Assembly: GCF_011046735.1 (NCBI RefSeq)
Contig: NZ_CP049258.1
Location: 1,466,001 to 1,530,000, forward strand
Reading direction: 5' to 3'
Source: Nordella sp. HKS 07
GTDB lineage: Bacteria > Pseudomonadota > Alphaproteobacteria > Rhizobiales > Aestuariivirgaceae
Length of the DNA: 64,000 nucleotides
The notes under the pieces were generated by a model. It made no database searches and was not told the DNA's origin. It worked only from the letters and a program-made list of their open reading frames with translations. Position 1 is the first letter of the stretch, and every line of letters begins with the position of its first letter. The translations under genes and the position numbers were made by a program. Of this stretch, positions 45,382-55,269 are shown in pieces.

Positions 45382-47315
45382 TGTCACGCTTCATCGAGTT
45401 CCAGGGCGGCGATGTCGAGGCCTATCTGCGCTCGCAGGAGGAGAAGGACCTCTTGCGCTTCATCACCTGCGGCAGCGTCGATGACGGCAAGTCCACCCTG
45501 ATCGGCCGGCTTCTCTACGAGGCCAAGATGCTGTTCGAGGACCAGCTCTCCGCTTTGGAGGCGGATTCGAAGCGGGTCGGCACCCAGGGCGGGGCGCTGG
45601 ATTTCGCGCTGCTCGTCGACGGCCTCGCCGCCGAGCGCGAGCAGGGCATCACCATCGACGTCGCCTATCGCGCCTTCACCACCGACAAGCGCAAGTTCAT
45701 CGTCGCCGATACGCCCGGCCATGAGCAATATACCCGCAACATGGCGACCGGCGCCTCGACCGCCGATCTCGCCATCATCCTGATCGATGCCAGGAAGGGC
45801 GTGCTCACCCAGACGCGCCGGCATTCCTTCATCGCCACCTTGCTCGGCATCAGGAACATCGTGGTCGCCGTCAACAAGATGGACCTGATGGATTATCGCC
45901 GCGACGTGTTCGAGGCGATCGAGGCGGATTACCGCGCCTTCGCCAAGAACCTCGGGCTCGAGGACTTCACCTGCATCCCGCTCTCGGCCTTGAAGGGCGA
46001 CAATGTGATCGAGCCGTCCGAGGCGATGGCCTGGTATCACGGGCCGACCCTGATGGCGCATCTCGAGAGCGTGGCCATCGGCGATGGCCCGAGCGACGGC
46101 GCCTTGCGTCTGCCGGTGCAATGGGTGAACCGGCCGAACCAGGCGTTTCGCGGCTTTTCCGGCAATGTCGTGGCGGGCATGGTGAAGCCCGGCGATGAGA
46201 TCCGCGCCGTACCCTCGGGGCGCACCTCGAAGGTCGAGCGCATCGTCACCTATGACGGCGATCTCGCTGAGGCGACCGCCGGCCAGGCGGTGACGGTGAC
46301 GCTCGAAGACGAGATCGATATCAGCCGCGGCGATGTGATCTGTGCGGCGGCCTCGCCGCTTGCCGTCGCCGACAAGTTCGAGACCCGCATCCTGTGGATG
46401 GACGATGAGGAGATGCTGCCGGGCCGCCCCTATCTGATCAAGGCCGGTCCCCTCACCATACCCGGCACCTTCGAGCACCCCAAGCACAAGGTCAATGTCA
46501 ACACCCTCGAGCATGTGGCGGCCAAGACCCTCGGCCTCAACGAGATCGGCGTCGTCAATATCGATCTCGACCGCGCCATCCCCTTCGCGCCCTATGATGA
46601 GAACCGCCATCTCGGCAGCTTCGTCGTCATCGACCGCTTCTCCAACAACACCGTCGGCATGGGGCTGATCAACTTCGCGCTGCGCCGCGCCTCCAACATC
46701 CACTGGCAGGCGCTGGATGTGAATAAAGCTTCCCGCGCCGCCAAGGCCGGCCAGAAACCGACCATCCTGTGGTTCACCGGCCTGTCGGGCTCGGGCAAGT
46801 CGACCATCGCCAATCTGGTCGAGAAGCGCCTGCATGCCATGGGCCACATAACCTACCTGCTCGACGGCGACAATGTGCGCCACGGCCTCAACAAGGATCT
46901 CGGCTTCACCGATGCCGACCGCGTCGAGAACATCCGCCGCGTCGCCGAAGTGGCGAGGCTGATGGTCGATGCCGGCCTCATCGTGCTGGTCTCCTTTATC
47001 TCGCCGTTCCGCTCCGAGCGTTTGATGGCGCGCGAGCTGGTGGGCGAAGGCGAGTTCGTCGAGATCTTCGTCGACACGCCGCTCGCCGTCGCCGAAAGCC
47101 GCGACGTGAAGGGCCTCTATGCCAAGGCAAGGCGGGGCGAGATCAAGAACTTCACCGGGATCGATTCCGATTATGAAGTGCCGCAGAGACCTGAGCTGCG
47201 TCTCGACACGACGACGCTCTCCTCCGAACAGGCGGCCCAGCAGATCATCAGCCATCTCACCGACGCCGGCCGGCTCTCACCCGATAGCTCCGTCAACGGA
47301 GCGGACTCGCAATGA
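45381..47315 (+). CDS. cysNC: Bifunctional sulfate adenylyltransferase subunit 1 / adenylylsulfate kinase
   Basis: 644-residue fusion of the CysN GTPase and the CysC APS kinase. N-terminal GTPase motifs: GSVDDGKST at 31-39, [20 protein letters not shown]-Tu-like beta-barrels follow. The kinase part starts near residue 455 with Walker [10 protein letters not shown] near 467 and [16 protein letters not shown]. With CysD it converts sulfate to PAPS. Rhizobial NodQ and many alphaproteobacterial proteins have this fusion. Its stop overlaps the next gene by 4 bases. Confidence 0.92.
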   Translation: MSRFIEFQGGDVEAYLRSQEEKDLLRFITCGSVDDGKSTLIGRLLYEAKMLFEDQLSALEADSKRVGTQGGALDFALLVDGLAAEREQGITIDVAYRAFTTDKRKFIVADTPGHEQYTRNMATGASTADLAIILIDARKGVLTQTRRHSFIATLLGIRNIVVAVNKMDLMDYRRDVFEAIEADYRAFAKNLGLEDFTCIPLSALKGDNVIEPSEAMAWYHGPTLMAHLESVAIGDGPSDGALRLPVQWVNRPNQAFRGFSGNVVAGMVKPGDEIRAVPSGRTSKVERIVTYDGDLAEATAGQAVTVTLEDEIDISRGDVICAAASPLAVADKFETRILWMDDEEMLPGRPYLIKAGPLTIPGTFEHPKHKVNVNTLEHVAAKTLGLNEIGVVNIDLDRAIPFAPYDENRHLGSFVVIDRFSNNTVGMGLINFALRRASNIHWQALDVNKASRAAKAGQKPTILWFTGLSGSGKSTIANLVEKRLHAMGHITYLLDGDNVRHGLNKDLGFTDADRVENIRRVAEVARLMVDAGLIVLVSFISPFRSERLMARELVGEGEFVEIFVDTPLAVAESRDVKGLYAKARRGEIKNFTGIDSDYEVPQRPELRLDTTTLSSEQAAQQIISHLTDAGRLSPDSSVNGADSQ

Positions 47316-48322
47316 CCAGCGGCGGTTCCATCCGCTTCACCTGGCTGAACGGGCCTGATATCGCTCGCCTCGCCATGACGGATGGGGAGATACTGGCGGC
47401 GGTCGAAGGCGGCCTTCTGGCGCAAGGTCGCGGCCAGACGGTGATCGAACCGCGCATGCATTTGACGCCCGATCCCGCATTTCGCGGCCATTTCAACGTG
47501 CTGCGCGGCTATGTGGCGCCGCTGTCGCTCGCCGGCGTCAAGATCGTCGGCGATTATGTCGACAACTGGCAGAAGGGGCTGCCGTCAGAAATGGCCCTTC
47601 TCAATCTGTTCGATCCGCGGACCGGCATGCCGGTCGCCATTCTCGATGCCACCGCCATCACCGAGATGCGCACCGGCGCCTTGACCGCGCTCGGCGCCCG
47701 GCATCTGGCGCGGAAAGACTCGAAGATTCTGGGTCACGTCGGCGCCCGCGGCACCTCCTACTGGAACATACGGCTCCTCGACCATCTCTTCAGCTTCGAT
47801 GAAATCCGCGTCCATTCGCGCCGCAAGGAGAGTCGCGAGGCTTTCGCCGAGACGCTCGCGCGTGATCTCGGCAAGAAAATCATCGTCACCGAGGATTGGC
47901 GAAACTGCCTCGAAGGCGCCGACATCATGGTCGAGGCCTCGCGCCTCGAAACCCGTGAGGAGACCTTCAAGACGTCCTGGATCGGCAAAGGCGCCTGCGT
48001 GATCCCCTATGGCACGGTGAGCGCTCTCGAACTGTCCATGATGACGATCATGGACAAGATCGTCATCGACGATTTCAGCCAGTTTCGCGCCGGCAAATTC
48101 GGGGCGCTGCGCCCCCATATCGATGCGGGGCTCGTCAGCGAGGAAACCGTCCATGGCGAGCTCTGCGAAATCATCGCCGGCAAGAAGCCCGGCCGCGTGC
48201 GTGACGACGAGACGATCCTGTTCTGGCATCGCGGCCTGTCGCTGTCCGACATCGCGTTGGGCGCCGCGATGCTCGAAAAGGCAAAGACGCTAGGCATCGG
48301 CCAGACGCTGACCTACGCTTGA
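47312..48322 (+). CDS. Ornithine cyclodeaminase / mu-crystallin family protein
   Basis: 336 residues. Family blocks [38 protein letters not shown] and [20 protein letters not shown] are clear. The dinucleotide loop reads [12 protein letters not shown] instead of the usual GxGxQA, which is atypical for true ornithine cyclodeaminase. Other family members reduce cyclic imino acids such as pyrroline-2-carboxylate or oxidise alanine. It is translationally coupled to cysNC (ATGA), although no sulfate-related role is known. The end converges with an ammonia-lyase homologue 1 base away. Confidence 0.72.
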   Translation: MTSGGSIRFTWLNGPDIARLAMTDGEILAAVEGGLLAQGRGQTVIEPRMHLTPDPAFRGHFNVLRGYVAPLSLAGVKIVGDYVDNWQKGLPSEMALLNLFDPRTGMPVAILDATAITEMRTGALTALGARHLARKDSKILGHVGARGTSYWNIRLLDHLFSFDEIRVHSRRKESREAFAETLARDLGKKIIVTEDWRNCLEGADIMVEASRLETREETFKTSWIGKGACVIPYGTVSALELSMMTIMDKIVIDDFSQFRAGKFGALRPHIDAGLVSEETVHGELCEIIAGKKPGRVRDDETILFWHRGLSLSDIALGAAMLEKAKTLGIGQTLTYA

Positions 48323-48323
48323 A

Positions 48324-49826
48324 CTACGCTTGCGGCGCGAGGGAAAGCAGCTCGCCCGTTCGCACCAGCTCGCGAGCAATCCTTTCGATCTCACGTCCGA
48401 GCGGCCGGTCGTCGTCGATGAAAGGCGAGATGGCCCGGATGCTGGCGTGAATGGGCGCCAGTTTCGCTGGGAGTTCCGGGAGACCGGCGAGATCGACGGC
48501 CTGTGCCCCTGCCAGCAATTCGAAGGCGGTGAGAAGATCGAGGCGGTCGAGCAGCTCGCCGAGCTTCTGTGCGGCAAGCGCGGAGAAGGTCGCCGCGTCC
48601 TCCTGGCCGTCGGCATTGTGGCTGGGCAGGATCGGCACCGGATGGCTGAGATGGATGATCTCGGCGCGCAAGGCTTCCGCCGGCTTCATCAAGGGCCCGA
48701 AGCCGGCGCGATCGGCGCTTCCCGACGACAACAGCGGCGGCAGCTCGGAGAAGCCCGCACTCATCAAACGCGCGATGCGCGACACGCTGTCGGTGGCGGC
48801 GAGCGCCAGAGCCCGCGCCATGCCGTCAAGCGCCAGCGTCAGATGCGGCATATGGAAATTGCTCGTGCCGATGATCCTCTCCTCGTCGAGAAGCACCACC
48901 GGATTGTCGGCGACCGAATTGAGCTCGACGGCGAGCGCCGCCTCGAGTCTTGCCGCCTCGGCGTAAGCCGCGCCATGGACCTGCGGCATGCAGCGGAAGG
49001 ACAAGGGATCCTGGAAACGCCGCGACTTGTAATCGCCGGCACCGAAGTCGGTGAGGGCCAGCAATTCATCCCCGGCTTCGATTTCACCGGGCTGCGGGCG
49101 GATGCGTGTCGCCGGCACGGCGAAAGGCGTGCGGTTTCCGCGAAAGCCGACAAAGGACAGCGCGCCGGCAATCTGCAGCGCTGTCACTGCGCGACGGGCG
49201 CGCGCCGCCGCCAGCGCCGCGAGCCCGACCGAGAAAGCGGTGGAGCTGCACAGGACCTGGCCGTCCTTGGGTTTAAGCGCGAGCGGCGCGAGGCCTGCGG
49301 ACCTCAATACATCCAAAGCAGGCTTGCGTTCGCCACTCACGAGAATCTCGCCTTCGCCGATCAGCGCATGAGGCAGCGCCGCCATGGCGACAAGATCGCC
49401 GGCGCCGATCGAGGCGTGACGCGGCATCACCGGCACGATATCGCGATTGAGAATTTCGGCGAGATGATCTGCGATGCCGGGACTCGCTCCGGCGGCGCCC
49501 GACAGCAGCGTGTTCAGCCGCGTGACAATGACGGCACGCACCTCGCGCGGGCTGAGCGGCGCGCCGACGCCCTGGGCGCGGCCGCGCACCATGCGGACGC
49601 TGAAATCCGCCAGAGCCGCGGGATCGAGCATCTGCCCCGCCCGCGCACCGAGACCGGTATTGAGGCCATAGACCGGTATGCCGGCCTGAATATGCTGTTC
49701 GACGACGCGCCGGCCCTTGGCGAGCAAAGGCCGCACGCCTTCGTCGATGACGACTTTCTCGCCATCCGCGACGCGCTCGACGCTTTTCGCATCGAGCGAA
49801 CGTCCATCGAGGATCACGGCCGCCAT
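48324..49826 (-). CDS. Histidine ammonia-lyase homologue with A-G-D in place of the MIO triad
   Basis: 500 residues of the HAL/PAL/TAL fold. It keeps Y53 (VYGLNTG), the ADNPV loop and a QED near the C-terminal part. At the cofactor site the sequence is SIGAGDLVAMA: one residue shorter than canonical SVGASGDL, so the serine that becomes dehydroalanine in MIO is absent (A142-G143-D144 here). The catalytic-tyrosine position in QDPYSFR is leucine (QDPLSFR). The ATG at 49826 overlaps the hutG end by 13 bases, giving a coupled hutG-lyase pair. Either an MIO-less enzyme of new activity or a pseudoenzyme/regulator of histidine use. The longer upstream frame is hutG in another frame. Confidence 0.78.
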   Translation of the reverse strand: MAAVILDGRSLDAKSVERVADGEKVVIDEGVRPLLAKGRRVVEQHIQAGIPVYGLNTGLGARAGQMLDPAALADFSVRMVRGRAQGVGAPLSPREVRAVIVTRLNTLLSGAAGASPGIADHLAEILNRDIVPVMPRHASIGAGDLVAMAALPHALIGEGEILVSGERKPALDVLRSAGLAPLALKPKDGQVLCSSTAFSVGLAALAAARARRAVTALQIAGALSFVGFRGNRTPFAVPATRIRPQPGEIEAGDELLALTDFGAGDYKSRRFQDPLSFRCMPQVHGAAYAEAARLEAALAVELNSVADNPVVLLDEERIIGTSNFHMPHLTLALDGMARALALAATDSVSRIARLMSAGFSELPPLLSSGSADRAGFGPLMKPAEALRAEIIHLSHPVPILPSHNADGQEDAATFSALAAQKLGELLDRLDLLTAFELLAGAQAVDLAGLPELPAKLAPIHASIRAISPFIDDDRPLGREIERIARELVRTGELLSLAPQA

Positions 49827-50602
49827 GCCAGCATGGCTTCGGCGATCCGGCGCAGGACCGGCTTGAGCTTCGCCACCTTGGCCGGATCCAGCCGGGTCGA
49901 GCCGTCGTCCATCAGATGGCAGTCCTGGCCCTTTTCCATCTGAACGACATGCACATCCTCCCGCGGCTTGCCATATTGGCGCGTGATATAGCCGCCGACG
50001 AAACGGCCATTGGAAACCTGCGTGAGGCCGCTCGCCTGCATCACCTGCTCGATCGCGGTCTGAAGACCCGGCGCGCAGCTTTCGCCCTTCACCGTACCGA
50101 GATTGAGATCGGGCAGCGTGCCGGAAAAGAGGCGCGGCACCCGCGAGGCGATGGAATGGCAATCGTAGAGCAGCGCATAACCGTGGCGCGCCTTCACCCG
50201 CGCGATCTCGGCGGCAAGTGCGTCATGATAGGGCTGCCAATAGGCCGCGCGGCGGCGTGCGACCTCTTCTTCCGGCACGCTGCCGCCATCCAGATAAATG
50301 GGCGTGCCGTCGAATTCGATCGGCGGGCAGAGGCCGGTCGTCGCCTGGCCCGGATAGAGGCTTTCGTCCTCAGGCGGCCGGTTGAGGTCGATCACATAGC
50401 GGCTGACATTGGCGCGGATCATGCCGGCGCCGAGCTGGGGCGCGAAATCATAAAGCTGCTCGACATGCCAGTCGGTGTCGGGAAGCGTCCGCGCATGCGG
50501 CGTCAGCCGCGCCTCGATGTCGGCGGGAAGATCCGTGCCGGCATGCGGCACCGAGAAAATCAGGGGGCTGTCGCCCGGGCGGAGCTCGAAAAGTGTAGTC
50601 AT
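49814..50602 (-). CDS. hutG: N-formylglutamate deformylase
   Basis: 262-residue N-formylglutamate amidohydrolase of the HutG2 type. It cleaves N-formylglutamate to glutamate and formate, the last step of the five-step histidine pathway. Seen: FSVPHAGTDLP, DTDWHVEQLYDF, NVSRYVIDLNRPPED, LLYDCHSIAS and GRFVGGYITRQYG. It works after HutF, which is encoded in this window, so the pathway is complete. It overlaps the lyase-like gene downstream. Confidence 0.88.
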   Translation of the reverse strand: MTTLFELRPGDSPLIFSVPHAGTDLPADIEARLTPHARTLPDTDWHVEQLYDFAPQLGAGMIRANVSRYVIDLNRPPEDESLYPGQATTGLCPPIEFDGTPIYLDGGSVPEEEVARRRAAYWQPYHDALAAEIARVKARHGYALLYDCHSIASRVPRLFSGTLPDLNLGTVKGESCAPGLQTAIEQVMQASGLTQVSNGRFVGGYITRQYGKPREDVHVVQMEKGQDCHLMDDGSTRLDPAKVAKLKPVLRRIAEAMLAWRP

Positions 50603-50699
50603 GGTCGGAACCTATCTTGCATGTGGATAAAGCGGTAGACGAAAATCGACCGGCTTCTATACTGGCGGCGGGGGCAGGTTCCGCCGAGCGAAGGTGACG

Positions 50700-51290
50700 A
50701 TGGATCAGGACATCGCGCTTCATGGTCCGGCCCGGTTGCGCGCAGACCGCGAACCCGCGGCCTTCGCCATGGCCTTCGTCAATTCCTACGATCCGGTGCG
50801 GGCCGTCCCCGATCTCTTCGCCAATCCCGAATATTGCCGCGTTTTCCTGAGCGAATGGTGCGAGCTGGACTGGGATCTCGACTGGGGCAGGCTGGCGCGG
50901 CGCCTGCAGCTCTATCGCGACGACCTGCGTGCCATGCTCTCCCGCTTCGTCGCCGGCGACGTGGCGATGGCGGACTTCACCGCCTATCTCGACCACAAGC
51001 TCGACCACTGGGCGTGGATCGCCCATCCCGTAGAGGACGGGAAGACCTTCCGCGTCCTGTTCGTGCCATCGCCGCATCTCAAGCCTGCACAGCATATCGA
51101 GGCGGTGGTGACGCGCGGCCTTGCCGATCTCGTGGCGGCGCTGGGACCCAAGCGCCTGCATCGATGCGAAGCGCCGCCTTGCCAGGAATTCTTCGCCGAT
51201 CACTCCAAGCCCGGACGCCAGCGTTTCTGCAGCAAGCGCTGCGCCACGCGCTTCAATGTAGCGCTGTTCCGCAAGCGTCACGCAATATGA
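50700..51290 (+). CDS. CGNR zinc-finger (ABATE) regulator
   Basis: 196 residues. The C-terminal CGNR-type zinc finger reads CEAPPCQEFFADHSKPGRQR then FCSKRCATRFNVALFRKRH, with the four cysteines spaced C-x4-C and C-x3-C. The N-terminal ~130 residues match the ABATE stress-sensor-like domain. These are putative DNA-binding regulators. The ATG at 50700 follows GAAGG; a GTG six bases earlier is the alternative. Divergent from hutG, so control of the hutG unit is possible but unproven. Confidence 0.75.
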   Translation: MDQDIALHGPARLRADREPAAFAMAFVNSYDPVRAVPDLFANPEYCRVFLSEWCELDWDLDWGRLARRLQLYRDDLRAMLSRFVAGDVAMADFTAYLDHKLDHWAWIAHPVEDGKTFRVLFVPSPHLKPAQHIEAVVTRGLADLVAALGPKRLHRCEAPPCQEFFADHSKPGRQRFCSKRCATRFNVALFRKRHAI

Positions 51291-51311
51291 GATAGAACCG
51301 ACCCTATCTGC
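51291..51311. terminator. Short inverted repeat between convergent genes
   Basis: AGATAG and CTATCT flank an 8-base loop in the region between the convergent CGNR and outer-membrane protein genes, a few bases overlapping the latter's end. Weak stem and no T-run; a bidirectional terminator is possible. Confidence 0.3.
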
Positions 51312-52104
51312 TCAGATCGAAGCTAATCATGCCGAAGGGGCCGTGGATCAGATGGTCCGATTTGCCCTCATTGTCGCCGAAGCCGGTAGAGTCCGTGGTC
51401 GCGACATTGACATTGCCCCAATATTGCACCTGATAGCCGGCCGCCAGCTTGACACCCGGTGTCATCGCCCAACCAAGCGCCAGCTTGGCATCGGCATTGA
51501 AGGACGTCGTATTTTCGTCGGAACACTCGTTGCAGTTCCAATCGCTGTTGGCGTCCGTCTTGATCTTGCCGAAGAGCACGCCCACGCCGCCGTCGAACAG
51601 CAGGCTGAGATTTTCGCTGAGCGGCGTATCAGTATTGATCTCCACGCGGGGTCCGACGCCCCAGAAATCATGCTTGATGCGCGCGCCGTTGCTATCGTGG
51701 ACATCGTTATTCCATTCGGCGTAACGCACGCCGAAAGCGGTGCGCGCCGCAGTCTCGCCCCACATGAAATTATATCCCGCCTGCGCATCCGCATACAAAT
51801 TATCGGCCCGCAGATCACCCGTGTCCGAACGATTACCCGCGCCAAAATCGGCATATTGGCCGCCAATGGCGAAGTCCCATTCGCTCCAGCGGTAGCCCAG
51901 GCGTCCCTGAAGGCCGTACCCGTCGCCGAACGATTCCTTTTCGGTATCGCTGAAAAGCCGCCAATCCTGAATTGCGTCCTCGAAGAAATAGGAACCGGAG
52001 ACATAGCCGAACACGCCCCCTGCCGGCGCAGGTTCCAGGTCGGCCGCAAAAGCAGCTCCGGACAATGCCAGGACGGCGGCCGCGCCGAGGATTGTGGATT
52101 TCAT
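51304..52104 (-). CDS. Outer membrane beta-barrel protein
   Basis: 266 residues with a Sec signal peptide (MKSTILGAAAVLALSGAAFA, cleaved near residue 20). Alternating hydrophobic strands with aromatic girdles fit a beta-barrel: YVSGSYFFEDAI, GYGLQGRLGYRWSEWDFAIGG, GYNFMWG, AAGYQVQYWGNV. The ADLEPAPAGGVFGYVSGSYF start recalls the Legionella major outer membrane protein/Lpg1974-like family. A short acidic loop contains a CNEC pair. Role unknown; probably a porin or envelope protein. Confidence 0.7.
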   Translation of the reverse strand: MKSTILGAAAVLALSGAAFAADLEPAPAGGVFGYVSGSYFFEDAIQDWRLFSDTEKESFGDGYGLQGRLGYRWSEWDFAIGGQYADFGAGNRSDTGDLRADNLYADAQAGYNFMWGETAARTAFGVRYAEWNNDVHDSNGARIKHDFWGVGPRVEINTDTPLSENLSLLFDGGVGVLFGKIKTDANSDWNCNECSDENTTSFNADAKLALGWAMTPGVKLAAGYQVQYWGNVNVATTDSTGFGDNEGKSDHLIHGPFGMISFDLSR

Positions 52105-52289
52105 CTGGATCCCCCAATGAGACGAGCCGACAAGATGGCGTCGAGCCGGTCTTTAGTCAAAACAAGCGGGTGTTATCTCGCGGAATTTCCTGAGACTGTG
52201 TTCTGCGCGCAACACCCCAAACAACCAGTACAAGAATAATGACCATTCTTTAAATCGAAAGTTGCATTTCGGTGAAGGCACCGCGAGCT

Positions 52290-53825
52290 TTAGGCGACAC
52301 CAAGCTCGTGCAACAGGGACGGCACGAAACGGTCGAAAGCGCCCTCTTCCACCATTTGTGCCACGCTTTCGATGTCGGTGGCGAATTCGCGGTCGGTCTC
52401 GCGTGACTTGGCCTTGCCGCGGACGAGCTTGTAGGCCTCTTCCAGCGGCTCGGACGAAGCGAGCGGACGGCGGAAGTCGATACCCTCGACGGCGGAGAGG
52501 AGTTCGATGGCGATGATGCGCGTCAGATTGGCGTTCATCAGCGTCAGGCGGCGGCCGCCATGGGTCGCCATGCTGACATGGTCTTCCTGATTGGCCGAGG
52601 TCGGCACACTGTCGACGCTGGCGGGATGCGAGAGCTGCTTGTTCTCGCTCATCAGCGCGGCGGCCGTGCATTGCGGGATCATGAATCCTGAATTGAGGCC
52701 AGGATTGCGGATGAGGAAGGGCGGCAGCAGCGAGATGGTCGGGTCGATCAGAGCGGCGATACGGCGCTCGCTGATCGAGCCCATTTCGGCGACCGCCATG
52801 GCGATGATGTCGGCGGCGAAGGCGACCGGCTCGGCATGGAAGTTGCCGCCCGACAGCACAGCACCGTCCTCGGCGAAGACGAGCGGGTTGTCGGAGACGC
52901 CATTGGCTTCGATGACGAGGGTACGCGCCGCATTGGTGAGGATGTCGAGGCAGGCACCCATGACTTGCGGCTGGCAGCGGAAGGAATATGGATCCTGCAC
53001 GCGGTCGTCGCCCGAGACATGCGAGGCGCGGATGGCGCTGCCCGCCATCAGACGGCGATAGTGCTTGGCTGCGAGCTCCTGTCCCGGATGCGGCCGCAAG
53101 CGGTGGATGCGTGGATCGAAGGGCGTGTCGGAGCCCATCACCGCATCGACGGAAAGAGCGCCCGCGAGGATCGCCGCCGCGGCATTGCGCTCGGCGGCGA
53201 TGAGGCCGTTGAGCGCGAGCGCCGTCGACACTTGCGTGCCATTGAGAAGTGCTAGCCCTTCCTTGGGTCCGAGTGGCACGGGCGCGAGACCCGCTGCCTT
53301 GAGCGCCTCGGCGCCGGGAACGCGCTTGCCTTTGACGAAGGCCTCGCCCTCGCCGATCAACACCAGCGAGAGATGGGCGAGCGGCGCCAGATCGCCCGAG
53401 GCGCCGACCGAGCCCTGGCCCGGAATCACCGGCAGGATGTCCTGATTGAGAAGGCTTGCCAACGTCTCCATGGCCTTAAGGCTGATGCCGGAGGCGCCCT
53501 GCGACAGCGCGTTGATCTTGAGCAGCATGATGGCACGCACCACGCTGAGATCGAGCGGCGCGCCCACACCCGCCGCATGCGAGCGCACGATATTGAGCTG
53601 AAGTGCGGAGAGGTCGCTCGCCGCGATGCGCTGCTTGGCGAGCTTGCCGAAGCCGGTATTGACGCCATAGATCGCATCGCCGGTGGCGAGCAGTTTCGTC
53701 ACGGTCTCGGCGCTGCGCGAGATGGCGGCGCGGGCCTCAGGCGAAAGCTCGATCGTGATCGGACCCGCAAGCGCCTGGCGGATAAAAGCGAGGGTGATAG
53801 GGCTGTCGCCGATACGGATGGTCAT
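52290..53825 (-). CDS. hutH: Histidine ammonia-lyase
   Basis: 511-residue canonical HutH. Deaminates histidine to urocanate using the autocatalytic MIO cofactor. The triad is A142-S143-G144 in [14 protein letters not shown], the same numbering as Pseudomonas putida HAL. Y53 (IYGVNTGFG), [15 protein letters not shown] with the catalytic tyrosine, DNPLVF and NQEDHVSM are all intact. The frame stays open upstream through hutF; the ATG at 53825 gives the family start. It follows hutF by 17 bases on the same strand, so hutF-hutH form a unit under the operator at 55239. Confidence 0.93.
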   Translation of the reverse strand: MTIRIGDSPITLAFIRQALAGPITIELSPEARAAISRSAETVTKLLATGDAIYGVNTGFGKLAKQRIAASDLSALQLNIVRSHAAGVGAPLDLSVVRAIMLLKINALSQGASGISLKAMETLASLLNQDILPVIPGQGSVGASGDLAPLAHLSLVLIGEGEAFVKGKRVPGAEALKAAGLAPVPLGPKEGLALLNGTQVSTALALNGLIAAERNAAAAILAGALSVDAVMGSDTPFDPRIHRLRPHPGQELAAKHYRRLMAGSAIRASHVSGDDRVQDPYSFRCQPQVMGACLDILTNAARTLVIEANGVSDNPLVFAEDGAVLSGGNFHAEPVAFAADIIAMAVAEMGSISERRIAALIDPTISLLPPFLIRNPGLNSGFMIPQCTAAALMSENKQLSHPASVDSVPTSANQEDHVSMATHGGRRLTLMNANLTRIIAIELLSAVEGIDFRRPLASSEPLEEAYKLVRGKAKSRETDREFATDIESVAQMVEEGAFDRFVPSLLHELGVA

Positions 53826-53842
53826 CGCTGCACCTTGTTGAG

Positions 53843-55225
53843 TTAGGCTGTGAGCCGCTTCACCGCGGCTCGGAAATTCTTTTTGATCGCGTCTTCGTGG
53901 ATGTGGCGACCCGCTTCGACGACCTGCCGCCCGGCGACGAAGACATCGCGCACGCATGGATTGCCGCCGGAGAAGATCCAGCTGTCGATCACCTTGTCGC
54001 CCGAACGTCCGATGAGCGCCGGATGCTCCTCGTCGAGCACGGCGATATCGGCCCTGAGGCCCACCTTGAGCGCGCCGACCGGCTGCGTCATGGATTGCGC
54101 GCCACCGGCAAGCACCTGATCGAGGAGCGTGCGCCCCGTCGATTGGCCGGGACCTGCCGCCAGCGCGTTGCGCGTACGGTCGCGCAGACGCTGCGAATAT
54201 TCGAGCTGGCGCAGGTCCTCCGCCGGGCTGACGCTGATATGGCTGTCGGATCCGATGGCGATCGCACCCCGGCCCTTGAGGAAGCGGTCGGCGGGGAAGA
54301 TACCGTCGCCCAGATTGGCTTCCGTCGTGGGGCAGAGCCCTGCGATCATGCCGCTTGTCGCCATGCGCTCGGTCTCGTCCGCCGTCATGTGGGTGGCATG
54401 GATGCCGCACCAGCGCGACGAGAGATCAAAATTGTCGATGAGATATTGGACCGGCCGCGCGCCCGACCAGGCGAGGCAGTCATCGACCTCCTTGGTCTGC
54501 TCGGCGACATGGATATGGATCGGCGCGTCTTTCTTGCCCATACGATCGAGCCCGGCAATGACGTCGCTGAGCAGTTCCTTGGTCACCGCGCGCAGCGAAT
54601 GCGGCGAGATTCCGAGCCGGTGCAGCGGCTTGTCCTTTATCGCCTTCTGCAAGGTGGCGAGGATATCGAGATAGCGCTCGGCGCCGTTGAAGAAGCGGCG
54701 CTGGCCCGGCGTCGGCGCCTGGCCGCCGAAGCCGCCATAGGCATAGAGCGTCGGCAGAAGCGTGATGGCGATGCCCGCCTCTTCCGCGGCGGCGAGGCAG
54801 CGCAAGGTGAGCTCCGCCGGCTCGGCGTAAGCTGAGCCATCCGGCTGATGATGCAGATATTGGAATTCGCCGATGACGGTGGAGCCGCTTTTCAGCGTCT
54901 CGACATAAAGCTGGGCGGCGACCGCCTGCAGGTCTTCGGGCGAGAGCTTGAGCGCGAAGCCATACATCACCTCACGCCAGGTCCAGAAGGAATCGGCGCC
55001 CGGTCCCGCCACTTCGGCGAGGCCGGTCATCAGCCTTTGATGGGCATGCGAGTGGACATTGGGGACCGCCGGAATGGCGAAGCCCGTGAGCGTGGTGATG
55101 GTCTTGTCGGAATTGCCGGTTTCGACCGTCTCGATCAAGCCCTGGGCATCGACGGTCAGGACGACATCCGTCTGCCAGCCTGAGGGGAGAAGGGCGGAAG
55201 CAAATTTCAACTTGCGCTGTGCCAT
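53843..55225 (-). CDS. hutF: Formimidoylglutamate deiminase
   Basis: 460-residue amidohydrolase-superfamily enzyme that converts N-formimidoylglutamate to N-formylglutamate and ammonia. Metal ligands H58 and H60 lie in PNVHSHAHQ. Others are the IHIHVAEQ histidine and [10 protein letters not shown] with the catalytic aspartate. The frame extends to 55249, but that start overlaps the HutC-type operator; the ATG at 55225 is preferred. Its presence defines the five-step hut pathway with HutG. Confidence 0.9.
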   Translation of the reverse strand: MAQRKLKFASALLPSGWQTDVVLTVDAQGLIETVETGNSDKTITTLTGFAIPAVPNVHSHAHQRLMTGLAEVAGPGADSFWTWREVMYGFALKLSPEDLQAVAAQLYVETLKSGSTVIGEFQYLHHQPDGSAYAEPAELTLRCLAAAEEAGIAITLLPTLYAYGGFGGQAPTPGQRRFFNGAERYLDILATLQKAIKDKPLHRLGISPHSLRAVTKELLSDVIAGLDRMGKKDAPIHIHVAEQTKEVDDCLAWSGARPVQYLIDNFDLSSRWCGIHATHMTADETERMATSGMIAGLCPTTEANLGDGIFPADRFLKGRGAIAIGSDSHISVSPAEDLRQLEYSQRLRDRTRNALAAGPGQSTGRTLLDQVLAGGAQSMTQPVGALKVGLRADIAVLDEEHPALIGRSGDKVIDSWIFSGGNPCVRDVFVAGRQVVEAGRHIHEDAIKKNFRAAVKRLTA

Positions 55226-55238
55226 GATCCGACTATAC

Positions 55239-55260
55239 TGTATATACAACCTTATACAAG
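55239..55260. promoter_or_regulatory. HutC-type operator between hutF and hutI
   Basis: A perfect 10-base palindrome TGTATATACA (55239-55248), followed four bases later by the related CTTATACAAG (55251-55260), in the 44-base divergent gap between hutF and hutI. The HutC consensus, as recalled, is close to CTTGTATGTACAAG. Overlapping two start regions, it should repress both directions until urocanate binds HutC, whose gene is in the plus-strand unit. Confidence 0.75.
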
Positions 55261-55269
55261 TAGGTTTCG

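Noticed and set aside
45384-47255. 623-codon minus-strand open frame opposite cysNC
   Set aside because: Antisense shadow; cysNC motifs on the plus strand are unambiguous.
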